DNA of 34,128 nucleotides from Gaiellasilicea sp035525905 (GCA_035525905.1 DATLDK010000077.1:1-34128); one strand, 5' to 3'; numbered from the stretch's first letter, positions 10,425 through 18,829 are shown. A program made the numbers and translations. The notes: a model not told the origin generated them from the sequence alone.

Positions 10425-11389
10425 TGAGCTTCACGCTCCTGACGCCCCTCGGCGCGCTGCTGGCGCTTGCGGTGGCGCTACCTCTTGCAGGCCTCGTGCT
10501 CGTGCGGCGTCGTGGCGCTGCAGTGCGTCACGCGATCGGGTTGCCGGAACCAAGCGCGCTGGCCCGCCGCCTCCCGCTTGCGGCCTTGCTCGTCGCGGGC
10601 GTGTTGCTCGGTTCCGCCGCCGCACAGCCCCGCGTGGAGTGGACGTCGGCGCGCAAGGTCCGCTCCGACGCCGAGGCCTTCGTGGTGCTCGACACGTCGC
10701 GTTCCATGCTTGCGCGCTCGAGCCCCGCGTCACCGATCCGCTACGCGCGCGCGACCCACGCCGCCCTGCAATTTCGCACTTCCTTCCAGGACGTGCCGAT
10801 CGGGATCGCGTCCTTCACAGACCGGGTGCTCCCGCACCTGTTCCCGAGCGTGGACGACGACATCTTCGTCGCGACGCTGAGGCGCTCGATCGGCATCGAC
10901 CGCCCGCCGCCGCAGGGGACGTTCTCGTCGACAGCGACGCGGCTCGGCGCCCTCGAGAGCGTCGTCAGCCGCCGCTTCTTCACTCCGACCTCGCGCGCCC
11001 GGCTGCTGTTCGTGATCACGGACGGCGAGAGCGTGCCGATCTCGGGCGCCAAGATCGGGATCGCTTTCCGGCGGCCGCCTGGTGTCGACACCATCTTCCT
11101 CCACGTTTGGGACGACACCGAGCGGGTCTACAACGGCGCCCAAGCCGAGCCGCAATACAGCCCGGACCCACGCTCGCGGGGAATCCTCGATGCGGCCGCG
11201 GAGGCGCTGGGCGGCTACGTATACGACGAGAAGGAGCTCGGGGCAGCGATCGCGAAGGCGCACGGCCTCCTCGGCGACGGCCGTACGGTCACGCGGGGCG
11301 AGCGACGCAATCAGCTCGCGCTTGCTCCGTATCTCGTAGGTGCCGTCTTCCTTCCCCTCGCCCTGCTCCTGTGGAGGCGGGACCGCTAG
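10424..11389 (+). CDS. VWA-domain membrane protein (BatA/BatB-like)
   Basis: 321 aa. The architecture is that of BatA/BatB: two N-terminal membrane helices (about 8-27 and 50-67), a VWA domain and a C-terminal helix (about 300-315) ending in RRDR. The MIDAS site is complete: DTSRS (D90, S92, S94) and the second Asp in VITDGES (D200). It is the second MIDAS protein of the cluster and the last gene, starting on the stop of the TPR protein (ATG 10424). The stop overlaps by 3 nt the stop of the convergent minus-strand gene at 11386. Known MoxR-VWA pairs assist maturation of metal or cofactor enzymes; the client here is not known. Confidence 0.9.
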   Translation: MSFTLLTPLGALLALAVALPLAGLVLVRRRGAAVRHAIGLPEPSALARRLPLAALLVAGVLLGSAAAQPRVEWTSARKVRSDAEAFVVLDTSRSMLARSSPASPIRYARATHAALQFRTSFQDVPIGIASFTDRVLPHLFPSVDDDIFVATLRRSIGIDRPPPQGTFSSTATRLGALESVVSRRFFTPTSRARLLFVITDGESVPISGAKIGIAFRRPPGVDTIFLHVWDDTERVYNGAQAEPQYSPDPRSRGILDAAAEALGGYVYDEKELGAAIAKAHGLLGDGRTVTRGERRNQLALAPYLVGAVFLPLALLLWRRDR

Positions 11390-11751
11390 AGGTCGCGCTG
11401 GTCGGGGAACCAGGGCTCAACGGCCTCCGGGAAGCCGGTCTCGTCCAGATACGAGACCGTGCGGCTGGCCAGCCACACAACGACTTCGGGGCTCGCGGCC
11501 TCCAGCACTCGCCTCACCGCGAGATCTCCGTGCTGCGGCCCTCCCAGCAGACCGGCCTGCGCACGACGAAGCCTGCAGAGAGCGAAGGCCGCCTCGTCGA
11601 CTGCGTTCCCGTTCTCCTCGTACCAGTCGACGCCGTCGGCGCGCTCGAGGGCGGCGGTCGCGCGGTCGGCGAGCCGGCCAGCGTCCTCCGCTGCGACGAA
11701 GTCGTCCGGCGCCTTCCGGGGGGGAAGCTGGCCTCTGCGTGGAATCTTCAT
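11386..11751 (-). CDS. conserved-looking hypothetical protein, 121 aa
   Basis: I do not recognise this protein. It is soluble, rich in Ala/Glu/Arg, with WYEENGNAVDEAAFALCRLRRAQ (43-65) as its most distinctive helical stretch, and ends in EPWFPDQRDL. No signal peptide or membrane helix. Support for a real gene is the excellent ribosome site on the minus strand (aggagg about 6 nt before ATG 11751), GC-rich third codon positions, and the lack of any plausible gene on the other strand there. It converges with the VWA gene, sharing bases at the stop codons. It lies back to back with the first peptide-transporter operon, with a 134-bp spacer. Confidence 0.78.
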   Translation of the reverse strand: MKIPRRGQLPPRKAPDDFVAAEDAGRLADRATAALERADGVDWYEENGNAVDEAAFALCRLRRAQAGLLGGPQHGDLAVRRVLEAASPEVVVWLASRTVSYLDETGFPEAVEPWFPDQRDL

Positions 11752-11769
11752 CCGAGCCTCCTAACCAAT

Positions 11770-11798
11770 TTGCGCGAAGAACGTCACAGCATCATGAT
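11770..11798 (+). promoter_or_regulatory. candidate promoter for the first peptide-transporter operon
   Basis: In the 134-bp spacer before the solute-binding protein gene, TTGCGC (11770-11775) and CATGAT (11793-11798) are separated by 17 nt, a fair match to a vegetative promoter. The leader that follows (about 80 nt) contains a small perfect palindrome CTGCA-C-TGCAG near 11850-11860, which could be an operator or only a local hairpin. Confidence 0.35.
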
Positions 11799-11885
11799 CC
11801 TGCACTCGACTGCGGCGACGGGCCAGAACCCGGAGTCAGGGAGAGAGCTCTGCACTGCAGGACGAAACTTCAACGGAGGGGATAC

Positions 11886-13520
11886 ATGCGTAATCGTTCT
11901 GTTTGGCTGCTGGCGGGCCTCGTGCTCGTCGCCAGCCTCATTATCGGGCCGGGTGCAACGGCGTCGCCCCAGAAGGCGACGGCCGGCACGGTCGTGTTCA
12001 TTCACGACCAGGAGCCCCCGAACCTTCAGGGGCCCTGGGTTGGCAACAACCTGTACGCCACCAGCCTGGTACTGAACAACATCTGGTACGGCTGCCAGAT
12101 TCGCGACGCATCGGCCAGCTTCGTGCCGCGGCTGTGCGTGGCCAGGCCGAAGATCGTCAAGAAGAACCCGCTCACGGTCTCGCTCGAGTACAAGAAGTCC
12201 GCCGTGTGGAGCGACGGGAAGCCCGTCGTCGCCGAGGACCTCTGGGCGACCTGGCAGGTCTTCATCAACCCGGCGAACAACGTCATCAGCCGGACTGGCT
12301 GGGAAGACGTCAAGAGCATCACCCGCGGCAACAGCAAGAAGGTGACGGTCGTCTTCAAGAAGACGTACGCCGACTGGGAGTCGCTCGTCTCGAGCGGCGC
12401 GTACCCGGCTCACATCATCAAGGGCAAGAACATGAACGACATGTTCCTGAACTCGGTGCCGGTGTCGAGCGGTCCGTGGCTCTTCGACAGCTTCCAGAAG
12501 GGCGTCCAGATCACGGTCAAGAAGAACCCGAAGTTCAAGGCCGGTCCGGCCATGAAGCTCGACCGCCTCGTGTTCCGCTACATCCTGGACACGAACTCCC
12601 GCTTCCAGGCGCTGAAGGCCGGCGAGGGTCAGGCCATGGAGCCGCAGCCGCAGCTCCAGATCGCCGACTTCATGAAGGACAGCAAGTTCAAGGTCGACAC
12701 GAAGGTCGGCTACACGTACGAGCACATCGACATCCAGTTCGGGCCGAAGGGTCATCCGGCTCTGAAGCAGCCCTACGTCCGTCAGGCCCTGATCCAGGGC
12801 ATGAACCGGCCGCAGGTGGCCAGCTCGCTCTACGGCGAGATCGCCAAGGGCCTCCCGGCTCTGCAGAGCCTCGCCTACAAGCCGTTTGAGCCGGCTTACA
12901 AGAAGAACTTCCAGGCGTGGCGCTTCAGCCAGGCCAAGGTGATCAGCACGCTCAAGGGCCATGGCTGCACCGGCGGTCCGGACAAGCCGAGCAAGGGCAA
13001 CGACAAGATCTTCTCGTGCCCGAACGTCGGCAAGCTGTCCTTCCGCTTCCACACGACGACGGGCAACCAGCTCCGCGCCCTGACGTTCGAGATCATCCAG
13101 CAGCAGCTGAAGTCGGTCGGCATCGAGCTGGTGCCGCGATTCCAGACAGGTGGCGTCATGTTCGGCACGACGCTTCCGTCGCGTGACTGGGACCTGATGC
13201 TGTTCGCGTGGGTCGGCTCGCCGTCCTCCTCGATCACGCTGAAGGACATCTACGGCTGCGGCGGCGACCAGAACGACGGCGCCTACTGCAACCGCGCGCT
13301 CACGAAGGTGCTCAACACCGTTGCGGCGACGCTCGATGCTGGTGACCGGGCGAAGCTCGTCAACGCTGCTGAGGCCAAGTACATGGTGAAGGACATCCCG
13401 TCCATCCCCATGTTCGCGCGTCCGCTGTACACCATCAACGCCGTCAAGGTGAGGGGTGTGGCGGTCAACCCGACGCAGGAAGGCTCGCCCTGGAACATCT
13501 CCCAGTGGACGACCGCCTAG
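11886..13520 (+). CDS. peptide ABC transporter solute-binding protein 1 (SBP_bac_5 family)
   Basis: 544 aa, the normal size of family 5 (DppA/OppA-like) binding proteins. A signal peptide (1-27, GPGATA then SPQK) is followed by typical family segments: VWSDGKPVVAEDLWATWQ (109-126), YVRQALIQGMNRPQVA, and the C-terminal VRGVAVNP. There is no cysteine at the cleavage region, so it is not a classical lipoprotein, which is odd for a single-membrane bacterium. It has three close cysteine pairs (C70/C84, C361/C378, C458/C468) likely forming disulfides. ATG 11886 has a good ribosome site (ggagggg). First gene of the SBP-B-C-D-F operon; a strong hairpin follows its stop. Substrate (dipeptide, oligopeptide or other) cannot be told. 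Confidence 0.94.
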   Translation: MRNRSVWLLAGLVLVASLIIGPGATASPQKATAGTVVFIHDQEPPNLQGPWVGNNLYATSLVLNNIWYGCQIRDASASFVPRLCVARPKIVKKNPLTVSLEYKKSAVWSDGKPVVAEDLWATWQVFINPANNVISRTGWEDVKSITRGNSKKVTVVFKKTYADWESLVSSGAYPAHIIKGKNMNDMFLNSVPVSSGPWLFDSFQKGVQITVKKNPKFKAGPAMKLDRLVFRYILDTNSRFQALKAGEGQAMEPQPQLQIADFMKDSKFKVDTKVGYTYEHIDIQFGPKGHPALKQPYVRQALIQGMNRPQVASSLYGEIAKGLPALQSLAYKPFEPAYKKNFQAWRFSQAKVISTLKGHGCTGGPDKPSKGNDKIFSCPNVGKLSFRFHTTTGNQLRALTFEIIQQQLKSVGIELVPRFQTGGVMFGTTLPSRDWDLMLFAWVGSPSSSITLKDIYGCGGDQNDGAYCNRALTKVLNTVAATLDAGDRAKLVNAAEAKYMVKDIPSIPMFARPLYTINAVKVRGVAVNPTQEGSPWNISQWTTA

Positions 13521-13531
13521 TAGCACCCGTT

Positions 13532-13547
13532 TCCGTCGGCTGACGGA
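13532..13547 (+). other. small hairpin after SBP1
   Basis: A perfect 6-bp inverted repeat (TCCGTC / GACGGA) with a 4-nt loop lies 12 nt after the SBP1 stop, just ahead of the much larger hairpin. It has no T tract. Confidence 0.4.
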
Positions 13548-13553
13548 GACGAC

Positions 13554-13595
13554 CGACGTCCCGCCTCCGCCTCCTTGCGCGGAGGCGGGACGTCG
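13554..13595 (+). other. 17-bp perfect stem-loop between SBP1 and permease
   Basis: Arms 13554-13570 and 13579-13595 are perfectly complementary (17 bp, GC-rich) around an 8-nt loop. No run of T follows, so it is not a classical rho-independent terminator. By analogy with other binding-protein operons, such a structure can shield the SBP message from 3' decay or partly stop transcription, giving more binding protein than permease (inference). Confidence 0.7.
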
Positions 13596-13623
13596 CCATT
13601 AAGATCGGCAACCGGAACCCGCC

Positions 13624-14598
13624 GTGCTCACCTACATCATCCGCAGACTGCTCTACAGCGTCGTCGTCCTGGTGCTGGCGAGCTTCCTGGTCTTCACGTT
13701 CGTGACGTACTCGGGCGACCCGCTGGCCGGGCTGCGCATCGCTCCGAACGTCTCCGAGCTGACCGTGCAGAACGTGATCAAGCGCAAGCACCTGGACGAC
13801 CCGATCCCGAAGCGCTACGCCTACTGGGTCGAGGACGCCTTCACGAACCAGTTCGGCTCGACGTTGCTCGACAACCGGCCGATCCTGCCCGAGCTGTGGC
13901 GGGTGATGAAGAACACGATGCAGCTCGTGCTGGCGGCGCAGCTGCTCGTCGTCATCCTGGCGGTGCTGATCGGCGTGTACTCGGCGATCAGGCAGTACTC
14001 GCCGTTCGACTACACGATGACCGGCTTCAGCTTCCTCGGTCTGGCGACACCGGTCTTCTGGTTAGCGCTGATGGCGCAGATCGTCGTCGTGCAGATCTAC
14101 GAGCGAACCGGGCACCGATTATTTCCGATCGCGAACCTCAGCAACGTGGATCCGGGCAGCGGCATTCACTTCTGGATCGATCGGGCTCACCATCTGGCTC
14201 TGCCCGTGATGGTGCTGATGGTCGCGGGCATCGCTGGCTACTCGCGCTACATGCGCGCGGCCATGCTCGAGGTCGTGAACTCCGACTACGTGCGTACCGC
14301 CCGCGCGAAAGGATTGCCCGAGCGCAGCGTGACGATGAAGCACGCGCTCCGAAACGCCCTGATCCCGCTCGTCACGCTCGTCGCGCTCGACTTCGGGACC
14401 ATCCTCGGCGGCGCCGTCGTGACCGAGACCGTGTTCTCCCTCGACGGAATGGGCCTCTACTTCATCAATGCGCTCCTCACCAACGACCCGTATCCGGTGA
14501 TGGCATGGTTGATGGTGACCGCGGTCATGATCATCATCTTCAACCTGGTCGCCGACATCGCCTATGGGCTCCTCGACCCGCGCGTGCGCTATGACTGA
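13624..14598 (+). CDS. peptide ABC transporter permease 1, DppB/OppB type
   Basis: 324 aa, about six membrane helices. The N-terminal signature YIIRRLLYSVVVLVLASFLVF is typical of DppB, and the ATPase-contacting EAA-like loop reads SDYVRTARAKGLPERSV, followed by ALRNALIPLVT. The C terminus LLDPRVRYD is a standard DppB ending. GTG 13624 is the start; the ribosome site is weak. A TAAGAT at 13600-13605 could be an internal -10 box. It pairs with the DppC-type permease whose ATG (14591) lies inside its last codons. Extracytoplasmic loops after helix 1 are long (about 33-90), normal for DppB. Confidence 0.94.
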   Translation: MLTYIIRRLLYSVVVLVLASFLVFTFVTYSGDPLAGLRIAPNVSELTVQNVIKRKHLDDPIPKRYAYWVEDAFTNQFGSTLLDNRPILPELWRVMKNTMQLVLAAQLLVVILAVLIGVYSAIRQYSPFDYTMTGFSFLGLATPVFWLALMAQIVVVQIYERTGHRLFPIANLSNVDPGSGIHFWIDRAHHLALPVMVLMVAGIAGYSRYMRAAMLEVVNSDYVRTARAKGLPERSVTMKHALRNALIPLVTLVALDFGTILGGAVVTETVFSLDGMGLYFINALLTNDPYPVMAWLMVTAVMIIIFNLVADIAYGLLDPRVRYD

Positions 14599-15667
14599 GC
14601 GGCCGCCCGGCGACGACCGGAGCGCGCAGGACCGCGAGGAGGTCGTCCTCGGCTCCGCCAGCGTCGGCGTGCCGGCGAGTGCACACGGGCAGGTGGGCTC
14701 GCTGGCGCTCCAGGGCGAGCCGGAGGGTCCAACGGGCGCGCCGGAGCTGGCCGTCTCGTCGCCGGAGGACCTCGCGCTCTCCTACGAGTCGGGCGTCGAG
14801 CCGAAGGCGCGCAGCCAGTGGGCCTACGCCCGGATCCGCTTCTTCCGCCACAAGCTCGCCGTGATCAGCCTCTTCGTCCTGATCGCGATCGGCCTCGTGG
14901 CCATCTTCGCCGACCGCGTGGCCCCGTACGGCTTCGACGAGCTCGACCTGTTCAACACGACCTCGCCGCCGACCCTCGACGCCAAGCACTTGTTCGGGAC
15001 CGACCTGCTCGGCCGCGACTATCTGAGCCGCGTCATCTTCGGCCTGCGGACCTCACTCTGGGTCGCGCTCTTCGTGGCCTTCCTGTCGACGACGATCGGG
15101 ACGACGGTCGGAGCGCTCGCCGGCTACTACGGCGGCTTCGTGGACAACCTGCTGATGCGCTTCACCGACCTGATCCTGACGCTGCCGGGTCTCGCCGTGC
15201 TGTTGACGGCGGCCGCATTCTTCGGTACCTCGTCCCCGTTCAAGGTCGCCGTCATCCTCGCCCTCCTCTTCTGGACGGGGATCGCCCGGATCGTGCGAGG
15301 CGTCTTTCTGTCGCTGCGAGAGAAGGAGTACATCGAGGCGGCGAAGGCGAGTGGTGCCAGCGATGCGCGCATCATCCTCCGTCACATGATCCCGAACTCG
15401 CTCGGGCCGATCATCGTCAACACGACCCTGATCATCGCCGCGGCCATCCTCGTCGAGGCGGCGCTCTCCTTCCTCGGCTTCGGGATCCAGCCGCCCAACC
15501 CGTCGCTCGGCTCCCTGATCGACGAAGGGCAGGGCGAGGGATCGCGTCTGTGGTGGCTAGTCACGTTCCCGGGCTTGACGATCGTGGTGATCGCCCTCGC
15601 GATCAACTTCGTCGGTGACGGGCTGCGCGACGCCCTCGACCCGACGCAGCGGAGAGTCCGTGCCTGA
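14591..15667 (+). CDS. peptide ABC transporter permease 1, DppC/OppC type
   Basis: 358 aa. The first about 85 residues are a hydrophilic, Gly/Pro/Glu-rich extension not needed by the family core; the first membrane helix starts near residue 88. Then the usual features follow: FGTDLLGRDYLSRVIFGLRTSL and the EAA loop REKEYIEAAKASGASD, with AALSFLGFGIQPP and the ending GDGLRDALDP. The extension is encoded with normal codon bias and seems real, since ATG 14591 overlaps the dppB stop (translational coupling). Forms the channel with the preceding DppB-type protein. The role of the extension is unknown. Confidence 0.94.
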   Translation: MTERPPGDDRSAQDREEVVLGSASVGVPASAHGQVGSLALQGEPEGPTGAPELAVSSPEDLALSYESGVEPKARSQWAYARIRFFRHKLAVISLFVLIAIGLVAIFADRVAPYGFDELDLFNTTSPPTLDAKHLFGTDLLGRDYLSRVIFGLRTSLWVALFVAFLSTTIGTTVGALAGYYGGFVDNLLMRFTDLILTLPGLAVLLTAAAFFGTSSPFKVAVILALLFWTGIARIVRGVFLSLREKEYIEAAKASGASDARIILRHMIPNSLGPIIVNTTLIIAAAILVEAALSFLGFGIQPPNPSLGSLIDEGQGEGSRLWWLVTFPGLTIVVIALAINFVGDGLRDALDPTQRRVRA

Positions 15668-16688
15668 GCCGATCCTGTCGATTCGGGACCTGACAGTCGA
15701 GTTCGAGACCGAGGACGGGGTCGTCCACGCGGTCACGGACGTCTCCTACGACCTCGAGCCGGGCGAGGTGCTGGGCGTCGTGGGCGAATCGGGCTCCGGC
15801 AAGAGCGTGTCGATGCTGACCATCCTCGGGCTCAGCCCGAGCGCCCGGATCCCGACGGGCGAGGCGATTTTCAAGGGACAGGACCTGTTGAAGCTGCCGC
15901 AGAAGCGCCTGCGCGAGATCCGCGGCGGCGACATGGCGATGATCTTCCAGGACCCCATGACCTCGCTGAACCCGGTGCTCTCGGTCGGTGACCAGATCGG
16001 AGAGGCCGTGCTCACGCACAACCCGGGCCTGAGCGACGACGACGCGCGCAAGCGCACCGTCAACCTGCTCGAGGTCGTCGGCGTCCCGTACGCCGAGCGT
16101 CGCGTCGACCAGTACCCGCACGAGTTCTCGGGCGGCATGCGCCAGCGCGCGATGATCGCCATGGCGATCGCCAACAACCCGAGCATCCTCGTCGCCGACG
16201 AGCCCACGACGGCGCTGGATGTCACGATCCAGGCGCAGATCGTCGAGGTGCTGAAGGCTGCGCGCGAAGAGACGCATGCAGCGATCGTCCTCATCACCCA
16301 CGACCTGGGCCTGATCGCGGAGCTCGCGGACCGTGTCGTCGTCATGTACGCCGGCCGCGTCGTCGAGATCGCCGACGTCTACACCATCTTCAACGAGCCC
16401 CGGCACCCCTACACGGTGGGGCTCATGAACAGCCTCGCCCGCTTGGACGCCGACCAGGAGTGGCTGCAGCCCATCCCCGGGCAGCCTCCGAGCATGATCG
16501 CGCCGCCTCCCGGCTGCGCCTTCCACCCGCGCTGCACCTTCTCGCGAGGACGCCTCGTCTGTCGGACGGACGTTCCGGCACTGCGCCAGATCGGCGAAGG
16601 CGTGGTGCACGGATCGCGCTGTCATTTCGCCGAGGAGCTCGAGGAAGCGAACGTGGTCGCGGGCGCCGCCGCCGAGGAGGCGCGGTGA
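15660..16688 (+). CDS. peptide ABC transporter ATPase 1, DppD/OppD type
   Basis: 342 aa. Walker A GESGSGKS (42-49), signature FSGGMRQR (156-163), Walker B ILVADE (176-181), H-loop His (H214) are all present, so an active ATPase. The C-terminal oligopeptide-transporter domain has four cysteines (GCAFHPRC, then LVC, then SRCHF) in the arrangement known to hold a [4Fe-4S] cluster in studied Dpp/Opp ATPases. GTG 15660 overlaps the permease stop; its own stop overlaps the next GTG (ggtga). Works as a heterodimer with the DppF-type protein. Confidence 0.95.
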   Translation: MPEPILSIRDLTVEFETEDGVVHAVTDVSYDLEPGEVLGVVGESGSGKSVSMLTILGLSPSARIPTGEAIFKGQDLLKLPQKRLREIRGGDMAMIFQDPMTSLNPVLSVGDQIGEAVLTHNPGLSDDDARKRTVNLLEVVGVPYAERRVDQYPHEFSGGMRQRAMIAMAIANNPSILVADEPTTALDVTIQAQIVEVLKAAREETHAAIVLITHDLGLIAELADRVVVMYAGRVVEIADVYTIFNEPRHPYTVGLMNSLARLDADQEWLQPIPGQPPSMIAPPPGCAFHPRCTFSRGRLVCRTDVPALRQIGEGVVHGSRCHFAEELEEANVVAGAAAEEAR

Positions 16689-17782
16689 GCGAGGGAAACG
16701 GCGAGTGGCTTCAGAGCCCGGCCCCGGACGTCCCGCCTGAGCGCGACGACCTGCTCCGCGTCGAGGGCCTGGTCAAGCATTTCCCCATCAAGTCCGGCGT
16801 CTTCAAGCACACGGTCGGCGCGGTGCGGGCGGTCGACGGCATCGACCTCCACGTGAAGAAGGGGGAGACGCTGGGCGTCGTGGGCGAGTCCGGCTGCGGT
16901 AAGACGACTCTCGGCCGCACGATCATCAAGCTGCTCGAGCCCACCGCGGGCTCGATCGTCTTCGACGGCCGCGACATCACCGGTCTAGGCCGTCGCGAGA
17001 TGCGGCCGGTGCGCCGCGAGATCCAGATCGTCTTCCAGGATCCGTACGCGTCGTTGAACCCCCGCATGACGGTGAGCGAGATCGTCGCCGAGCCGCTGCG
17101 GATCCACGGCACCTATCGGAGCGACGGCAAGAAGCGGGTGGCCGAGCTGCTGCGCACCGTCGGGCTGAGCCCGGAGCACGGAAACCGATTCCCGCACGAG
17201 TTCTCCGGGGGGCAGCGGCAGCGCATCGGGGTCGCCCGGGCCCTCGCTCTCAACCCGTCCATGATCGTGCTCGACGAGCCCGTTTCCGCGCTCGACGTTT
17301 CGATCCAGGCACAGGTCGTCAACCTGCTCGCGAGCCTCCAGAACGACTTCGGCCTGACCTACATGTTCATCGCGCACGACCTGTCCGTCGTGCGCCACGT
17401 GTCCGACCGGATCGCCGTCATGTACCTGGGCAAGATCGTCGAGATCGGGACGCGGAACGAGATCTACGAGACGCCGATGCACCCCTATACCCAGGCGCTT
17501 CTCTCCGCTGTCCCGATCGAATCGCCGAACCAGCGCGGCAAGCGCAGCCGAATCGTGCTCGAGGGCGACGTGCCGAGCCCGGCCGACCCACCGTCGGGTT
17601 GCCGCTTCCGGACACGCTGCTGGAAGGCGCAGGAGATCTGCGCCGAGCAGGAGCCGCCGCTGGTCGCCCGCGATCCGAGCAAGCCGGGACTCCTCTCGGC
17701 CTGCCACTTCGCCGAGGTGATGCGGCCGCTCGCGCTCCCCGCGGACGGGGCGCCCGTGGACGCGCCCACCACCACCGTCTGA
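16685..17782 (+). CDS. peptide ABC transporter ATPase 1, DppF/OppF type
   Basis: 365 aa. Walker A GESGCGKT (67-74), signature FSGGQRQR (173-180), Walker B IVLDE (194-198), typical DppF wording (VFQDPYASLNPRMTV; EPVSALDVSIQAQ). The C-terminal cysteine set GCRFRTRC ... EIC ... SACHF again suggests an iron-sulfur cluster. GTG 16685 overlaps the stop of the DppD-type gene by 4 nt. Last gene of the first transporter operon; its stop is one base away from the stop of the convergent minus-strand lipoprotein gene, so there is no room for a separate terminator between them. Confidence 0.95.
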   Translation: MSEGNGEWLQSPAPDVPPERDDLLRVEGLVKHFPIKSGVFKHTVGAVRAVDGIDLHVKKGETLGVVGESGCGKTTLGRTIIKLLEPTAGSIVFDGRDITGLGRREMRPVRREIQIVFQDPYASLNPRMTVSEIVAEPLRIHGTYRSDGKKRVAELLRTVGLSPEHGNRFPHEFSGGQRQRIGVARALALNPSMIVLDEPVSALDVSIQAQVVNLLASLQNDFGLTYMFIAHDLSVVRHVSDRIAVMYLGKIVEIGTRNEIYETPMHPYTQALLSAVPIESPNQRGKRSRIVLEGDVPSPADPPSGCRFRTRCWKAQEICAEQEPPLVARDPSKPGLLSACHFAEVMRPLALPADGAPVDAPTTTV

Positions 17783-17783
17783 G

Positions 17784-18257
17784 CTACTGACGCTGAGGCT
17801 CGGGCTTGTGCGGCTCGAGCGCGGGCACATTCACTCCCTGTGCGCGAAGCTTGGCGAGCTCGCGCTGGACCGCGTTCCACTGCTCGAAGTTGAGCGCGCT
17901 CGTGCTGGCGGCCTGGTCCGGAAAGGACTGCAGCGTCTCGACCGTTGACACGATCTCGTCGGAGAGGGCCAGCAGCCGGTCCGCGAGGGCGTCGCGTTCG
18001 TCCTTCAGCTCCTTGGGAGCGTCCGCCTCGCGAAGATCGGTCGAGGCACTGCGCACCTCGACAGCGGCGATCCTCATCCGCGCCAGCAGGTCCTCGACGG
18101 ACATCGCCTGGACGATCTGGGCCAGCCCCGCGTCGGTGTGATTGCGCGCGGCGAGCACGTCTTGACGAAAGTCGGCTTTCGTGACGTCGCTGCCGCCACA
18201 GCCGGCGGCGAGCGCCAGCATGGCGAGCACGGAGGCGAGTCCGACGGGCCGCAGCAC
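17784..18257 (-). CDS. helical lipoprotein of unknown function
   Basis: 157 aa. The signal peptide carries a clear lipobox (L17-A-A-G-C20) followed by GGSD. The mature part is almost wholly helical and charged (about 25-145: KADFRQDVLAARNHTDAGLAQIV, SVEDLLARMRIAAVEVRSAS, DERDALADRLLALSDEIV), with a Pro-rich end. No cysteine beyond the lipid site. I do not recognise a family. The start is GTG 18257; frames farther upstream are non-coding in composition. There is no Shine-Dalgarno, but a TACTCT lies 6 nt before the GTG on the minus strand, suggesting a leaderless mRNA. It is divergent from the ZAS protein at 18318, sharing a 60-bp promoter region. Confidence 0.85.
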   Translation of the reverse strand: MLRPVGLASVLAMLALAAGCGGSDVTKADFRQDVLAARNHTDAGLAQIVQAMSVEDLLARMRIAAVEVRSASTDLREADAPKELKDERDALADRLLALSDEIVSTVETLQSFPDQAASTSALNFEQWNAVQRELAKLRAQGVNVPALEPHKPEPQRQ

Positions 18258-18317
18258 GGAAGGAGAGTAGCGAGAGACTCCAGCTTCTCTAACTTTCGGC
18301 CGATACTCCTCGTCAGA
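18258..18317. promoter_or_regulatory. divergent promoter region, lipoprotein / ZAS protein 1
   Basis: Only 60 bp separate the two divergent start codons. On the minus strand TACTCT (18264-18269) lies 6 nt before GTG; on the plus strand GATACT (18302-18307) lies 10 nt before ATG. Neither gene has a ribosome site, so both may be leaderless and share regulation. -35 boxes are not convincing. Confidence 0.4.
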
Positions 18318-18797
18318 ATGAGCATGGTGGGTCACCCGAGAGGGGTTCTTTGCGACCGCGCGCGCGCGTGGGCGGCGCTTGCCCCGGACGGCGAGCTGTC
18401 CGAGCTCGAGCGCAAGCTCTTGAGCTCCCACGTCGGCCGCTGCCACGCGTGCGCGGAGTTCGCCCTGCGGGTCAACGCTGTTGCGGCCGAGCTTCGGGCC
18501 GCGTCGCTGCAGCCGCTGCCGCGTCCTGTCTCGCTGCCAGTCTGGCGTCGGCGTCCGGCTTACGCGCGGGTGCGCGCGGTGGGCGCTGCCGCTGCCGTCG
18601 CCGCGATGGCGCTCGGTGTTGCGGCCCGCGCCCCGCTCTCGAACGGCGAGCGCGACCAGCTTCGCCTCCCGCGCGTGACGAATTTTGCGAACCCTGCCGA
18701 CCGTGAGGTGGAGTTGATTCTGCGGAGGGCCGACAACGACCAGGCCCGGGTGCACCTCCGTTCGACGACCCAGGGTATCGTCACGCGTCCGATCTAG
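18318..18797 (+). CDS. membrane protein with ZAS-type zinc motif, anti-sigma-like (copy 1)
   Basis: 159 aa. The N-terminal half has H38-x3-C42-x2-C45 (HVGRCHAC), the zinc-binding pattern of ZAS anti-sigma factors, within helical sequence (ELSELERKLLSSH). A single membrane helix follows (about 86-103, GAAAAVAAMALGV), then a charged extracytoplasmic tail ending in RPI. Family knowledge suggests holding an ECF sigma factor at the membrane, but no sigma factor gene is in this window. A paralogue of identical length lies at 25161-25640, with long identical runs such as RARAWAAL, PDGELS and the whole membrane helix. I use ATG 18318, which makes the two proteins equal in length; ATG 18324 is possible. 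Confidence 0.85.
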   Translation: MSMVGHPRGVLCDRARAWAALAPDGELSELERKLLSSHVGRCHACAEFALRVNAVAAELRAASLQPLPRPVSLPVWRRRPAYARVRAVGAAAAVAAMALGVAARAPLSNGERDQLRLPRVTNFANPADREVELILRRADNDQARVHLRSTTQGIVTRPI

Positions 18798-18829
18798 CTC
18801 GACCTAACTAAACCTCGGTGTAGCCCGTC

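Noticed and set aside
13521..13623. Rho-independent terminator after SBP1
   Set aside because: The stem is strong but no T tract follows, and the permease genes downstream clearly belong to the same system.
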